A stretch of 64,000 nucleotides of DNA from Azolla caroliniana (taxonomy: Eukaryota > Polypodiophyta): NCBI GenBank assembly GCA_043228905.1, contig JBHGNT010000009.1:10478001-10542000 (forward strand). Reading direction: 5' to 3'. Below the pieces are notes generated by a model, which was not told the DNA's origin, ran no database searches, and saw nothing but the letters and a program-made list of their open reading frames with translations. Within the stretch, counting starts at the first letter, position 1. Every line of letters begins with the position of its first letter. A program made the translations under genes and the position numbers. Of this stretch, positions 22,600-34,416 are shown piece after piece.

Positions 22600-23760
22600 A
22601 GACTTGTCAAAACGTGTGTGCCAACCGAGTGAGCCATAAGGATTCTTTCGTCACGTCGGACGCTGCTACATATTCGGCCTCGGTCGTTGACATAGCAGTG
22701 CACTTCCATGAGATTGCTCCATTGCGGATGAAGCAGTCTCCGGTTGTCGATTTTCCACTGTCTACACAACCGGAAAAGTTTGTGTCCGTATAACCGACTA
22801 CGCTTGAAGTATCATTTGGGCCGAATAGGATGCCATAGTCTTTTGTGCTCACCAGATATATAAACATATGCTTACTGAATTCCAATGCGATCGATCGGGA
22901 TTTTGCATAAATCTGTTGATGACTCCTACAATGATCATTGCATACATTAAGGAGCCAATAGTCGGTGCGTATGGCACCAACCTCATAATTTCCCCCTCAG
23001 GACTAGATGTCGGGCAGTCCTTCTGACATAACCGAAGGCTAATTGGGAGTGGGGTCAAAGCAGATTTTGTCTATTGCATGTTGAAGCGTTCTAAGACACG
23101 AACCACGTAGCCGGCATGCACAAAAACAATTTTCATTGATTCTGAAACTGACTTATCTTCATCCCTAAAATATGTTTCGCCGGACCAAGGTCCTTCATGG
23201 TGGACTTCAGCCGCAGTTGTCAAACGAGTTCGGAGAGTTCTCTGGCAACGCGGCCAAAGAGTAGCATGTCGTCCACATAGATGATGGGAAGATGGGTGAT
23301 CCATCTCGAGTTGTTTTGGTGAAGAGACAGTGGTCCTCATCACATTTTGAGAAGCCGACCAATTCGATGAGGTCATCGAACTTCTTGTACCACTATCGTG
23401 GTGCTTGCTTTAGGCTGTATAAACTCTTCCTGAGTTGGCAAACTAGATGTTGGTGGCCAGATACCACGAACCTTTTCGGCTACACCATATAAATTTCCTC
23501 CTCTAGGTCATCATGGAGGAATACCATTTTTACATCTAGTTGAATTAGCTCCAAATTTCTGGCTGCCATGACACCAAGCACGAAGCGAAGGGTTGTCATT
23601 TTCACCACTGGTGAAAAGATTTTGTCTAAGTCAGTGTCGTATTGTTGTTGAAACTCTTTCGCTACTAATCTGGCCTTGAATTTTGGGGTGGCTGAATCAG
23701 ACATCTCTTTTAGTCTCTAGACCCACTTGCACGAAAGAGCATGTCGATTTTCGGAAGTTT
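22600..23760 (-). pseudogene. B reverse transcriptase and RNase H remnant
   Basis: Minus-strand blocks include FKARLVAKEFQQQYDTDLDKIFSPVVKMTTLRF (about 23560-23690), then VFLHDDLEEEIYMV and LPISLRLCQKDCPTS near 23000. RNase H is open at 22607-22885 with TSSVVGYTDTNFSGC and MSTTEAEYVAASDV. The blocks are in different frames, and one part of RT around 23200-23480 is rearranged. Confidence 0.86.
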
Positions 23761-24179
23761 GATTAGGTCCCAAGTCTTATTTTTCCAAATAGAGTTCATC
23801 TTTGACTCCATCACCAGATGCCATGTGGCCGAATCGGCTAATGCCGATGCTTCTTCGTATGATGTCGACTCACCAGTGTCCCTAAAGAAGATTCCAAGAG
23901 AGTACTTCTTTGGAGGCTGAGATAGACTTTTGGATCTCCTTCGTATGACTACGCTAGCTTGATCGGGTATCTGGGTTGGATGGTCCAGAGCCGAAATGTT
24001 CGGCTATGCCAAATCGGTTGGAGTTGATTCGGTGTTAGAGGATTCGGCTACTCGTGAATCCAACCTCGTGTTATGAGTTGGGCCATCATGAAGGGTTGGC
24101 ACTTTCGAGAAAGTTACCCTTCGGACTTCAAAAGGCCTTTCGGCCATCTTATGCATAGCCAACTCGTTGAACACTATGT

Positions 24180-25260
24180 CCGAACTTTGGACAATTTTTC
24201 TGTGCTCGAGGTCCTAGAGTCGGTATCCGATCTCGTCATTTGATCCATAGCCAAGGAGAATGCATTTCTAGGACCTTGGTTTGAGCTTTCGGCGATCATC
24301 TTTTGATATGAAAGCGTAAGCCTCACAGCCAAAAATCCTCACTTTCTCATAATTCGGCTTTCTATAGTCCATAATTCCTGAGGTATTTGAGGTCCTAGAG
24401 GCCCGTTCGGCGACATATTGATTATGTGTACTGTCGTATGTAGGGCCTCTACCCAGAAACCATCCGACAGTCCAAGGTGTTCGAACATGGACACTATTCA
24501 TTCCTGAATTGTCTGATTCACCCTTTCGGCAATTTCGTTCTACTCCGGACTATGTGGTGTCGTGTATTCACATTTGATGTCGTGTTGCCAACAAAATTTG
24601 ATGAATTCTTCAGACTTAAACTCTCCCCCGTTGTCGGTTTGAGGGCATTTCAGCTTTCGACCAGACTGATTTTTTACCATGGCGAGCCATTCAGAACAGA
24701 TCGAGAACACTCGATCTTTGGTTCTGACAAGATATGCCCACACCTTTTGAGTCGAATTGTTGATGTAGTGGACAAAGTATGAGGCACCGCCAAGAGACTG
24801 ATGTGGCATCGGGCCACATATATCTGAATGGACCAAATTGAGCGGACTCGATTCTCTTGGTGTTGCCATGGGGTGTGAAGTGGTTGTCTGTTTGTCGTAT
24901 TGGCAATGCTCACAAAAATGGTGGTCCAAGAAGGAGAGTTTGGGGATGTATCGGCTCTAGATAAGTGTGTTATGCTGGCCTTGCTAAGGTGTCTAAGTCT
25001 TCTGTGCCATAATAATAACACGGGAACATCAACCAGGAATAAGTCACCCTCTCTGAGTGTGACATATAACGGGTACAGTGAATGTACTTTCGGTCCTCAA
25101 GCAAGCAAGAGGTTCCCCTTGTAGAGTGTCCACCCTCCTAATGAGAAGTTGACACAGATGTCATCTTCATCCAACTATTCGATCGAGATCCGCGGTCTCG
25201 AGAGCTAAGGTACATGTCGAACATTGTGTAGTATCAATGTAGAGCCTCCTAGAAGGTTGA
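24180..25260 (-). pseudogene. B integrase remnant
   Basis: LLLWHRRLRHLSKASITHLS (about 25000) and the HCQYDKQ part form the zinc region. The core has VHSDICGPM (near 24830), QTDNGGEFKSEEF (near 24610) and TTPHSPE (24545), before a frame break. GCEAYAFISKDDRRK at 24268-24330 is the C-terminal part. Upstream, near 25215, LHNVRHVP keeps the Arg codon that is a stop in D. Confidence 0.87.
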
Positions 25261-25281
25261 GCTCTACAGTGCCGATTCTAG

Positions 25282-26196
25282 TTATGTCACAATGCTACGA
25301 ATTTCCGAATATTGCCAAAATTGGGATCTATGAGGGGTCACGTGGTAGGATGCACCCGAATCCAGGAGCCATTTGGTCGATTCCTCAATCATAAGCAAAA
25401 CTTCTAATTCTCCTAATTTTTCTTTAAAGAGAATGTTCAGGTCATCCATCAATACTTTAGTTGAAGTGCCGATGTAGTTAACTTCCTCATGTTGGTCACC
25501 CATCTTATCAGCTCATTGAGCTATATCCTTCTCAGCTTTGAGGGTGCGGCAATCAGCCTTGATGTGTCCGGGTTTCTTGCAGTAGTTGCAGGTTCGATTG
25601 TCCCAGGACTTGCTCCGGCTTCGCACATTGTTCGACGGTCAAGAAGAACTTCTTCCTCAACTGTTCGGTTGGTCGGCCGAACCTAGTACTACGAAGGCGT
25701 CACTGGCCAAATTGTTTGCAAATGATTTCCTTCGAGACTACTCATGAGCAACATTGCATTTAATTCGTCTTCGATTGTCATCCCTTGAGTCGAAATTTGG
25801 GAGCTTAAGCTTTCATACTCATTGAGGTGTGCCTGGACTGAGTCAGATCCTTTCATCCGAAGGTTGTAGAGATGTTGGATCGTATATATCATTGTTGAGA
25901 CGATCTTCTTTTCTTAAGTGTCCAAGAGTGTCTTCCATAGTTCGAAGGCATTCCAACACCACTACACTGTGAAGTACACTAACTCCGACAAGTGCATCCG
26001 AATGGTGGCACGGACGATTCTGTCTAGCTTTGTCCACTCATTCGGCATGACATATCCTTCTAGAGCATTTTAGTCTCGATTGGGTCGATCTGACCGTTGA
26101 CTATTAAATAGTCTTGTAATCACTCCTTCTAGAATTGAAGTTTGATTCGCCAAACTTCCTTAGACTCACCTCTAACGAGTCGGATGTTGAAGCCAT
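25282..26196 (-). pseudogene. B gag and protease remnant
   Basis: The start is the ATG at 26196, followed by SLRKFGESNFN, which matches the gag start of D. The QSDSVQAHLNEYESLSSQIS type block lies at 25760-25860. An intact zinc knuckle, CNYCKKPGHIKADC, is at about 25550-25600. The protease has WLLDSGASYHVTPH near 25340-25380 with the Asp-Ser-Gly site preserved. Frameshifts divide gag into at least three pieces. Confidence 0.87.
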
Positions 26197-26226
26197 TTTG
26201 ATGTGATTCAACTAGTCGGAAAGTTC

Positions 26227-26880
26227 TGTTCGGAGGTGGTTATGATCGGTAGGAGGGGTGCAACCGGATGGTTCACCCGAATTTGATCTAGCCAAATTGG
26301 ACACAAACTTAATCAATTGTTCGGTTAGTTCTGCTCAAAGTGGATACAGGTAGGTGTGGAGTAGAACCAATTGGTCTCTCCTTTGTGATGCCTAGCCGAG
26401 TTGAGTACGAATCGTGACGATTGGATTTTCGATTTGACTTGATTGCCAATCCTGCTTGAGGTGACTACAACAACCAAAGGGACAGAATCGATTGTTCTTC
26501 CCGAATGTTGCTTAGCCGAGCTAAGCACGGATTAGACCGATCAAAGTGTGAATCACAGTATTAGTGTGCCGTTTTCAGTGATGATCCTGCTTCCGAGTGG
26601 CTACGATAGAGGGAGGGACAGAGCTGACTAGTCTTCCCGGATCTCTTCTAGCCAGATGGAGCACAAATGGCATTAGATCTGATGCCTATTCTGCTTCGAT
26701 TGGTTAAGTGGGCAACGCCAATTGGCCTGTCTGAATTTTGCTTAACCTAATGAGGCACGAATGAGACTTGTTTGACGTAGGTTCCACTCCGAGTGGCTAT
26801 GATCACAGGAACAAGGTATAGCCGACTGGCCTACTTTGGAGGTGATCTAGCTCACTGGACTATAGACCAACTAGTGTCTT
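26227..26880. repeat. Degenerate tandem repeats in the untranslated leader of B
   Basis: About six units begin near 26227, 26328, 26450, 26584, 26688 and 26790, so the period is roughly 100-135 bp. Shared landmarks are CTGCTTCCGAGTGGCTA-like, CAATTGG-like and CTAGCCGAG-TGAGCACGAAT-like blocks. The array lies between the primer site and the gag start. Confidence 0.7.
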
Positions 26881-26983
26881 TCTTCTCTTCTCTTGATGGT
26901 TGTTGAACTTGGTGTCTTCAAGATGACAGGGGCAATGTTGTTGTTGAAGATAGATGACAATCGATAGCGAGTTGAAGAACCTG

Positions 26984-26996
26984 ACTCTGATACCAG
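26984..26996 (-). other. B tRNA primer-binding site
   Basis: The minus strand reads TGGTATCAGAGTC, which matches initiator-Met tRNA except at the distal end. It adjoins the 5' LTR that starts at 26999. Confidence 0.88.
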
Positions 26997-26998
26997 AT

Positions 26999-27271
26999 GT
27001 TGGAGTCTAAGACCGTCAGTATGGAAACAAGAATGGATTTATGCTAAGAAGATCACCAAGTTAACAAGTTAAAGCAGGATCAAGGAGATAGAGTGTGAGA
27101 AAGAGAGAGACAAGGAGGCACACAATGTAATAGTCTCATTCCAAAAGTTACAATACAAGAATGACACTATCAACAACACCCTAAACTAGGTTACGAAGCC
27201 AGTTATATGCATACATAATCCTTTATCTCTGAACTTCTTTATACTTTTATTATGCATAGTGATATTCGACA
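26999..27271 (-). repeat. B 5' LTR, internally shortened
   Basis: The stretch from 26999 to about 27211 aligns with 21769-21990. After that the copies part until ATTATGCATAGTGATATTCGACA at 27249-27271, which aligns with the outer end of the left LTR. About 55 bp seem to be missing inside it. Confidence 0.78.
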
Positions 27272-27369
27272 ACTGCTATTCTATTGTGGTTATAGAGCTT
27301 GTGCATGGAAGAAGTTCAATTTCATTCGTAGTTTTGAAGGAGGGATACAAAAAGAGAAGAAGAACAAAA

Positions 27370-27605
27370 AAATCACCATTTACAATGAAAACGCAAATAG
27401 ATTGCTCTCTCCCAAGTGAGAAGCCTGATTGAAGTAACTTTGCATCATGGAAATATAAGATGTATCAATACCTTGTAGTAAGCACGGGAAAACCTAAAGA
27501 AGATTTTTTCGATCAAAACAAATCATTGAGAATCTTCAACTCCATCAAGATTTGAATAACATTTCAACAAAAGAATGCCCATCAACAACTATATTTTAAA
27601 AATAT
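27370..27605 (+). mobile_element. Copia gag relic related to element C
   Basis: AACTTTGCATCATGG, then ATGTATCAATACCTTGT and later CCTAAAGAAGATTTTTTCG line up with the gag start of C (56595-56640 and 56800-56840). A deletion lies between the last two blocks. No frame is open. It is a small isolated relic on the + strand. Confidence 0.65.
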
Positions 27606-27729
27606 AATTATTGACTAATCTCTTTCATCAATCATCATAAACATGAATAAGGACAAGATGAAGGACATATGCCTCAACCATAATATGGCAATTTGAGTGC
27701 TCGCATATACTGGTCATAAAGGGATTGTA

Positions 27730-28712
27730 GATTCCGATCCGATCAAAGTACAACCAGAATGGCACATATGTACTCATGAAAACACATGGTTGGGACCTTT
27801 TGCAATGGGTGTGGCGTGATCCTTATGCGGTTCAAGGAAGCAAAGCCATCCCTTTCTTCCAATTCACGACTAGATTGGGTCGCCACATTCTAGCCGCTCA
27901 AACCGCCCGAGAGCTGGCTAGTGCCAAGGTATGGCACACATATCATGTTCCTCGTACAATTATCACTTACGTTTGGCAAAAAATCTAGAAACAACAACAT
28001 GCTAGGCGAATTACCACGTTCCAATGGTTATTGATACATAAGTCCCTACCGGTTGGAGCATGGCAAGATGCAAACCTTAGCTCTCCTAATTGTGTAGCGT
28101 GCCCAAATGCAACAAAATCAATCTGACACGCTCTGTGGGACTGCCCAGAAATCCATCGAATATGGCGCTGGGTTGGCCGCCTATTGTAATTATGTTAGGT
28201 GCAAGGCATAATCAAGTGGGGAAATGTATGTTGGTTTTCATGGTAGGCCCTAGTTTACAAGTACGAACATTAAGAGGGGATGACTTTGGTGATAAAAGCA
28301 CAAGAGGGTTTTTTCCCACCATCAACAATATCCACCCAACTCCTATTAATGCCAAAACTCAAGTTGTGTTGGAATTGGTCAGCCCAATAACTCCTTGGAT
28401 TCTAAGGAAACAACAGTGTCGAAGGGTCTTCTCCAACGAAACCACGCATGTCTAGTAATGTTAATGCGAGAGATATGGAGTGAAGTTGTAGCCAACTCTA
28501 AAGAGCCAATACGATGGCCTCAAGGGCAAATCCGATGGAGTTGAAAGACAATGACTAGCCTTCATCCAACAATGATCGTCCTCTCCCTTTCTTGAGTCAG
28601 TGGCCATTCACATAAGATGGAACTATCACGTCCCTGCAAGGATTTGTATATAACACTCTCATCTATAAAATTTTATAACTAATGGGAGTTTTTTTTTTTG
28701 TAAAAAAAAAAA
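27730..28712 (+). mobile_element. L1c: L1-like LINE, 3' part
   Basis: DPYAVQGSKAIPFFQFTTRLGRHILA at 27817-27895 matches the GFFEYSTKIGRHVIGS block of L1b. FQWLLIHKSLPVGAW (28020-28065) and HALWDCPEIHRIWRW (28118-28165) are the zinc-binding domain. TAACTAATGGGAG followed by T and A runs (28678-28712) is the family 3' end. The 5' limit is not sharp. Stops and frameshifts are present. Confidence 0.8.
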
Positions 28713-29071
28713 GAGAACTAGTGGAACAAACAATTTATGGTCATTTAACCATATGGTAAGTCAAGGCGAATGGTTTCATGACTTGCAAACGCGAAGACAC
28801 CTACCCAATTCACCATATCAGATATCCCATTTGGCTACAACAATAGACAGTAGAAATGCATAAAAAACGATCGAGTGCCACTTCTTCTCCAAACGAAAGT
28901 CTACAACAAGCATGAGAGTAGATTACCTACATTTCTATTAAGGATGGAAGACTGAACGACATCCCTACAAGCAAGCAAGCAACAAATGCATTATATTTGA
29001 AGGAGCTCCCTTGGAATATGTTTGGCAATATATCAACTTCGGGATTTTCTCAAAGACGCACAATTCTCTTA
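28713..29071. other. Intergenic, no gene recognised
   Basis: No open frame of note and no element boundary seen. Confidence 0.6.
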
Positions 29072-29353
29072 GTAAGAAACGTTAGAAAACTCAAACCCAA
29101 TTATTTGTGCAACCTTGGCACACTTCAGCCACAATGCATAGGGTTTTGAACTCTAGTGTAATGACCACATATATATGGGTCAAAGTTTTAGGGCGAGAAG
29201 TCTAATATCCATGTAAGAAACGTTAGAAAACTCAAACCCAATTATTTGTGCAACCTTGGCACACTTCAGCCACAATGCATAGGGTTTTGAACTCTAGTGT
29301 AATGACCACATATATATGGGTCAAAGTTTTAGGGCGAGAAGTCTAATATCCAT
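29072..29353. repeat. Perfect tandem duplication, 2 x 141 bp
   Basis: The units 29072-29212 and 29213-29353 both begin GTAAGAAACGTTAG and end TCTAATATCCAT. Reading them base by base I find no difference. The sequence is not part of any recognised element. Confidence 0.95.
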
Positions 29354-30573
29354 GTATACAATACAATTGCTCTGATGAGAAAACAATGCACACAAAAAGT
29401 ACTATGATGGATAAGAGCACTTCGAAATTTCATTCATTATGTTTACATCACGTATCATACAAGCAAAGCCATCAACACCACGTGGAATGACCATATCAAA
29501 ATGAAGGGAAACAACCATGATAGTCAAACCTCTATATCAAGGTTGTTTTTACCACAAGCACGTAACGTTTAGGTACATATACTACCTCGTGAATGACACT
29601 ATACCTACTATACTTTAAAGTTACTATACCAACTTGCTCATTTTTTGTTTAATGTAATGCTAATATATCGGTGCAAAAAATACTAGTAGTATGTATTTAT
29701 TTAAAAAAACTCCCAATATCCTAAATATGAAACATTTCATGTACATCAAATATTCAAAATTGTTATCGAATCGTTGCTCACGAAAAAAACTCCCCTTACT
29801 TTTTCTTTTCCTTATGTCTCGAGCGCACTGACAATGGGTTGATTTCAATGACATGGTTATAAGTTACGAGAAATTGGAGTTTAAGACCAAAGTTGAAGTT
29901 GAATGATGGAGACCAAGTAACATTTTCGTCCGGTTTTGCGAAAGACTTGTCATTTTTAGCTAAAGTAGTTTTTTGAAGTAGTTTCAAAAGTTTGTATTAA
30001 TAACGAATATTGTGGACTTCTTTTATCTCATTTTAATGCCTAAATAATGTTGCGGTGTTTGCTACTTTGTTTATATTATAGAGCCTACATGAAGTTGCTT
30101 GACAACATTATTATAGAGGCTGTATAATCCAATTATTGAAAGTAAGCGATTTTGGTTGTTTGTTTCCTTAAGAATTTATGTTTGATCTCAGATCTTAAAT
30201 GCTAACTCATGAAATGAGGCACATACACTTTAAATGGACTAGGTAATATAATGTTATCTATTGTTTAAAACAGTAAACTCGCTATAATTTGTTTTAGAAA
30301 ATGTCATGTATGCTTAACGTACTATGTATATGTTGAATATGCATCTCATGAGTATTTAACACCAAGACAACATGGGTTTTTCCCCCTATTCCACATAAGG
30401 CAAGGATGATGCATTTAAACTCAAAATAGAGAGTGGTAGAATGGGAGAAACCAACAACTAATAGCAAGAAATGCACGCTATGTATGAGGAACCGAGAGTT
30501 GGACAATAGACAATATTGCATTTTTTGATGTCATACTATCTTATATGAGGCAAATACTACTATGTAGAGTTTC
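29354..30573. other. AT-rich intergenic DNA
   Basis: No gene or element recognised. Confidence 0.6.
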
Positions 30574-30589
30574 AATATGGATTTGGACC

Positions 30590-30655
30590 AACTCGGCTTC
30601 TTGTAAAAATCTGTCCTCACTAATGGGAAAGTATCTCCTTTTTAGGGGAAAAAAA
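30590..30655 (+). mobile_element. 66-bp LINE tail with target-site duplication
   Basis: CTAATGGGAAAGTATCTCC followed by an A run matches the 3' ends of L1a and A3. It is bounded by AATATGGATTTGGACC (30574-30589) and AATATGGGTTTGGACC (30656-30671), which differ at one base in 16. Confidence 0.75.
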
Positions 30656-30671
30656 AATATGGGTTTGGACC

Positions 30672-32740
30672 GTTGCACCATGTTATGTAACTTCAAAGGG
30701 TTAACTTAGCCTTATTGAAAGATAGGTAGGGACTTTGACAATCATTAGGAGAGCCTATAAGGGCCATTCATCTTAACTTGCTTCCACCACATTCCACAAT
30801 CCATTATTGTCCCACAACCCACTTAAGCCAAATAAAGTAAGTGCATGAGATGAAAATGAGAATGAGACACTACCCTAACCAAAAATAGATAAGACCCTAA
30901 ATTTGGAAGCATCAAAAACTTGAGATGAGGTGTCGGTTGGGTCAACATGAATAACTTGTCTTTTACCCAAGCACAAGTAATCCTTTGGTAACATCTTATT
31001 GTTGTAAATAATGAGGTGGTCATAATTATTCAATGATGCTTATGCCATATATGTGTAATGATGTTGTTACTATTAATATTGAGAAAATTAAGTGTGGATT
31101 AAGAAACAAGGTTCATTGATTCTTGATTTCTATGTAGCTACACGATGGTCGAAACAACCTTTACATTGGCAATGATGTTAGGAATCAATTGAGACTGGAA
31201 AAATGATTGAAAATGATGTTGACCTTTATGTAACTCAAGTGTCAAAGTACGAAAATGCCGACTTGTATTGCGTAAAAATCAAGGACACACACACACTCTT
31301 TCTTTCTCTCTCTCTCTCTCTCGCCATGATAAAAGTTATTATATATATATATATATATATAAACACGATGATAATGTGAAAAATCTCTTGCCGACCCTAC
31401 TACAACACTAAGCATCATTGTGCCACGCTATAGTCCTATAGCCCCTACTTAGCCCATAAGGTCTATAAGCTATGTTGTTGTACGTAAGACTAGCTAACAT
31501 AAATGTAACTCCTTTATCTCTCCACAATCAACGAATGAGACATTGTTGCACGAGCATATTGTCCTATAACAATGTGGTTGTGACCATAGCCAAAACAATG
31601 GAGGATGACTATCACAGAAATAAACTTGGCCAGGGTCATTCCAAGTGCGAGAGCATAACATAACCTTGAATAGACGCGAAATTGTGCATGGGCAATGATA
31701 TGTGGGTTGGTAGGAGGATGTGAAACAACGACCTTGGAAGAGTACTCGATTGAATGGAGATGTTAACAATGTGTGAGAGTGAGAGTAATCACAAGATATA
31801 TGCATGGTGGAGAATAATAAGAAAAGATGGAGTAGAGTTTCCATCTTGCAAGGCAAGTAAAGGGAAGGCGAAAGTCGATGTCGATTGCGGCATACAATTA
31901 CACTACTTTACATATGTTGTATGAATGTATGTATGCATGTATTTGTATGTAGGAATGTGTGTGTATGTGTGTACATTGCATGCACCAACGTTTATTAACT
32001 AACGGGTGGCAAGTGGCAAAAGAAAAAGGAGAAAAGAATTTGTCAAAGAAAGAGAGAGTGATGTGGAAAAAGTATAAAAAAAGAAAAGAAAAGGGGGAGG
32101 GGGACAACACAAACATAATATATGTGTAGAGAGGATAAATAATAAAAATAAGAGTAAACAAACAAAAAGAGAGGGGATGGGAGAAAGGAAAAAGAAAAGG
32201 GGGGAGAGATGGGTGGATGGGTGGGGTGGTTAGGAGGCACAGACAGAGAGAGAGAGAGAGAGAGAGAAAGATATATTAACGTCTTCTAAGGCCATCCATC
32301 CGTCCGGGCGGGCGGCCAACGGTCACCCAACCTCCTCTCCTTCCTTCATGCCAGCTGGCATCGCACGTGCAAGGCCAGAGACCACGTATGCCTTCTCCTT
32401 TTTCCATTACTATTCCCTCTCTCTCTCTCTCCCCTTTCCATTCTTATTTTTCCAAACAATTGGGCTTCCTTTTCCTTATGTTTTATTTGTCCATGAAATT
32501 TGGTTTGGTGACGAGGAAGTTAGTTTATTTTTGTATTCCACATTTTCATTCATTACAGCACAAACTTATGGACATACATACACATACATGTATGTATTAT
32601 TATATAAATTGATATATAATCCCCCCCCAATTTATCCAAAATTCTGGGGTTAAACAATAATGTTAAATAAATAATGCTACGGGAGAAAACAAATTAATGT
32701 TGAAGAAGCTTCCGTGAACCTTCTTCCTTTTCAATTCTAA
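30672..32740. other. Intergenic DNA and distal 5' region of the MYB gene
   Basis: It contains (CT)n at about 31303-31322, (TA)n at about 31340-31361, (GA)n at 32246-32268 and a CT-rich patch at 32417-32432. GA- and CT-rich tracts become frequent toward the MYB gene. No coding sequence is supported. Confidence 0.6.
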
Positions 32741-32757
32741 TTCATATCACAACACAC

Positions 32758-32766
32758 ATATATAAG
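32758..32766 (+). promoter_or_regulatory. Probable TATA box of the MYB gene
   Basis: ATATATAAG lies about 127 bp before the start codon. It is followed by a GAAA- and TCTA-repeat-rich leader, a plausible 5' UTR. Confidence 0.5.
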
Positions 32767-32892
32767 AAAAGAGATAGGCCCATATTAGAAAGAAAGAAAG
32801 AAAGAGGAAGGGAGAGGGAAAGAGAGAATCTATCTATCTATCCATCCCATCTTTTTCTCAACGAACAAGAAGAAACGCATCCGGTAGCAGCT

Positions 32893-34416
32893 ATGGAAGC
32901 ATCATCCTTCCATCCTAATCACAATCACAATCACAATCACAATCACAATCACAGTAGCAGTAGTAATAGTAGTAGTAGTAGTAGTAGTACCATTACTACC
33001 TCTAACTTGAAGTCTGCCATGTTTTGGGGTGTGGCGGCTGCGACCCCTACCTCTTCCTCTTCCTCCATGGCCCAATGCGAGCGCATCAAAGGTCCATGGA
33101 GCCCCGAGGAAGACGTTGCCCTTCATCGAGCCGTCGATCACTTTGGCCCCAAGAATTGGTCGTTGATAAGCAAGGCGGTGATGGGCAGATCGGGGAAATC
33201 ATGCCGCCTGCGGTGGTGCAACCAATTGAGCCCCGAGGTGCAGCACCGCGCGTTCACACCTGCCGAGGATGCCGTCATTCTGTCGGCCCACGCCAGGCAC
33301 GGAAACCGATGGGCGACCATCGCTCGCCTTCTCCCGGGGCGCACCGACAATGCAATCAAAAACCACTGGAACTCGACGCTACGCCGGGCCTCTTGTGGCC
33401 ATCAAACATCGGCCGGGATGGCCGCCCCCGCCCCCGCCCCATCTCAATCATCGGACCACCTCCTACCCAAGTTGCCCACCTCTCCCAATTCTCCCCCCTC
33501 CATGATCTCCTCCGTAGCTGAGCCCACCATCTCCCTCGGCCTTGGCCTCGGCCTCAGCCCCAGCCCCAGCCCCAGCCCCCCCATGTCAAGGTCATTCTCA
33601 TCCATAGCCGACCAAAGCGATAGCAGCTGCTCATCACAAATAATGAAGCGCCACCGGTCTCCATCAACCGCATCCTCCGACTCTGGCTCTGAATCTTACA
33701 CTATCTCTAAGAAAATGAAACAAGCCAAGCGAGCTGCTGCCACTATTACTACTTCTACTACTACTATGCCATCTGATCTAAATTTGAACTCAAGTGATCT
33801 CGGGTGTCGGATTTCGGGGCCTGCTTCCTTCAATCCCAAACGTAATTCGAGCAATCCCGACCACCGAATCGGGAGTCCCTTGTCCGACGATGATGGAGCT
33901 TCCACGACAACAACCTTACCTACCATTACTACTACCACCACCGCCAACATGACAACTACTACTTCTATCACGCAACCCGCCGATTTGTTCCTTTCCTTAT
34001 CTCTTCCAGGGTCAGCGAGATCATTAAAAGAATCTGAAGCATTAGCATCATGCCAAGGAGAAGCATTGGAGATTAATGGTTGCGCAACGAAGGAGCAACC
34101 TATGGACATTCAACCAAAGAATTGTGGTAATGGCTTGAATATGCAAAGTGAAGATCAGCTAGTAAAGCTTATGGGTGCTGCCATCCATGTGGCACTATCA
34201 CAAGTTATCCCGCCCATCCAGCTGGCACCGTCCACCAACTGGCAGGAGCTGAGTAGTCCCTCCTCCTCCTCCTCCTCCTCCTCCTCCTCCTCCTCCTCCT
34301 CTTCTTCTTCATGTGATAACAATATGAAGATGATGGCCCTCATGAAAGACATGGTTTCTGCAGAAGTCCAAAGACAGTTGCAATTGGGTGGCCTCTTGGC
34401 ATCTCATCACATGTAA
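32893..34416 (+). CDS. R2R3-MYB transcription factor, subgroup 22 (MYB44/70/73/77-like)
   Basis: This intronless 507-residue frame encodes a nuclear DNA-binding regulator. R2 spans about residues 64-115 ([11 protein letters not shown], with Trp 69, 89 and 108). R3 spans about 116-166 ([13 protein letters not shown], with Phe 121 in place of the first Trp, then Trp 140 and 159). [15 protein letters not shown] and [18 protein letters not shown] are the wording of subgroup 22, whose genes usually lack introns and act in stress and abscisic-acid responses. The Leu-rich [10 protein letters not shown] near residue 362 fits an EAR repression motif, and [11 protein letters not shown] near 210 is similar. 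The tail block [13 protein letters not shown] resembles the subgroup's C-terminal motif. The protein is far longer than the usual 300 or so residues because of an Asn-His run (8-20), Ser runs, Pro-Ser repeats and a poly-Ser tract coded by (TCC)n at 34259-34308. No break is seen. Confidence 0.95.
   Translation: MEASSFHPNHNHNHNHNHNHSSSSNSSSSSSSTITTSNLKSAMFWGVAAATPTSSSSSMAQCERIKGPWSPEEDVALHRAVDHFGPKNWSLISKAVMGRSGKSCRLRWCNQLSPEVQHRAFTPAEDAVILSAHARHGNRWATIARLLPGRTDNAIKNHWNSTLRRASCGHQTSAGMAAPAPAPSQSSDHLLPKLPTSPNSPPSMISSVAEPTISLGLGLGLSPSPSPSPPMSRSFSSIADQSDSSCSSQIMKRHRSPSTASSDSGSESYTISKKMKQAKRAAATITTSTTTMPSDLNLNSSDLGCRISGPASFNPKRNSSNPDHRIGSPLSDDDGASTTTTLPTITTTTTANMTTTTSITQPADLFLSLSLPGSARSLKESEALASCQGEALEINGCATKEQPMDIQPKNCGNGLNMQSEDQLVKLMGAAIHVALSQVIPPIQLAPSTNWQELSSPSSSSSSSSSSSSSSSSSCDNNMKMMALMKDMVSAEVQRQLQLGGLLASHHM

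Larger units (their letters stand above)
21769..27271 (-). mobile_element. B: Ty1/copia element, minus strand, same family as D
   Basis: The LTRs lie at 21769-22097 and 26999-27271. The primer site is next to the right LTR and the polypurine tract next to the left LTR. Gag, protease, integrase, RT and RNase H all match element D closely but contain stops and frameshifts. The LTRs differ by many substitutions and the right one is shorter, so B is much older than D. Confidence 0.94.

Noticed and set aside
31340-31361. (TA)n tract as a promoter element
   Set aside because: It is 1.5 kb from the MYB start and next to a CT tract; treated as a simple repeat.
32348-32653. 101-codon frame before the MYB gene
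   Set aside because: Low-complexity CT-rich coding, no motif, lies in the promoter region; probably not translated.
33024-33521. 165-codon frame overlapping the MYB gene
   Set aside because: Alternative-frame shadow of the GC-rich MYB domain coding sequence.
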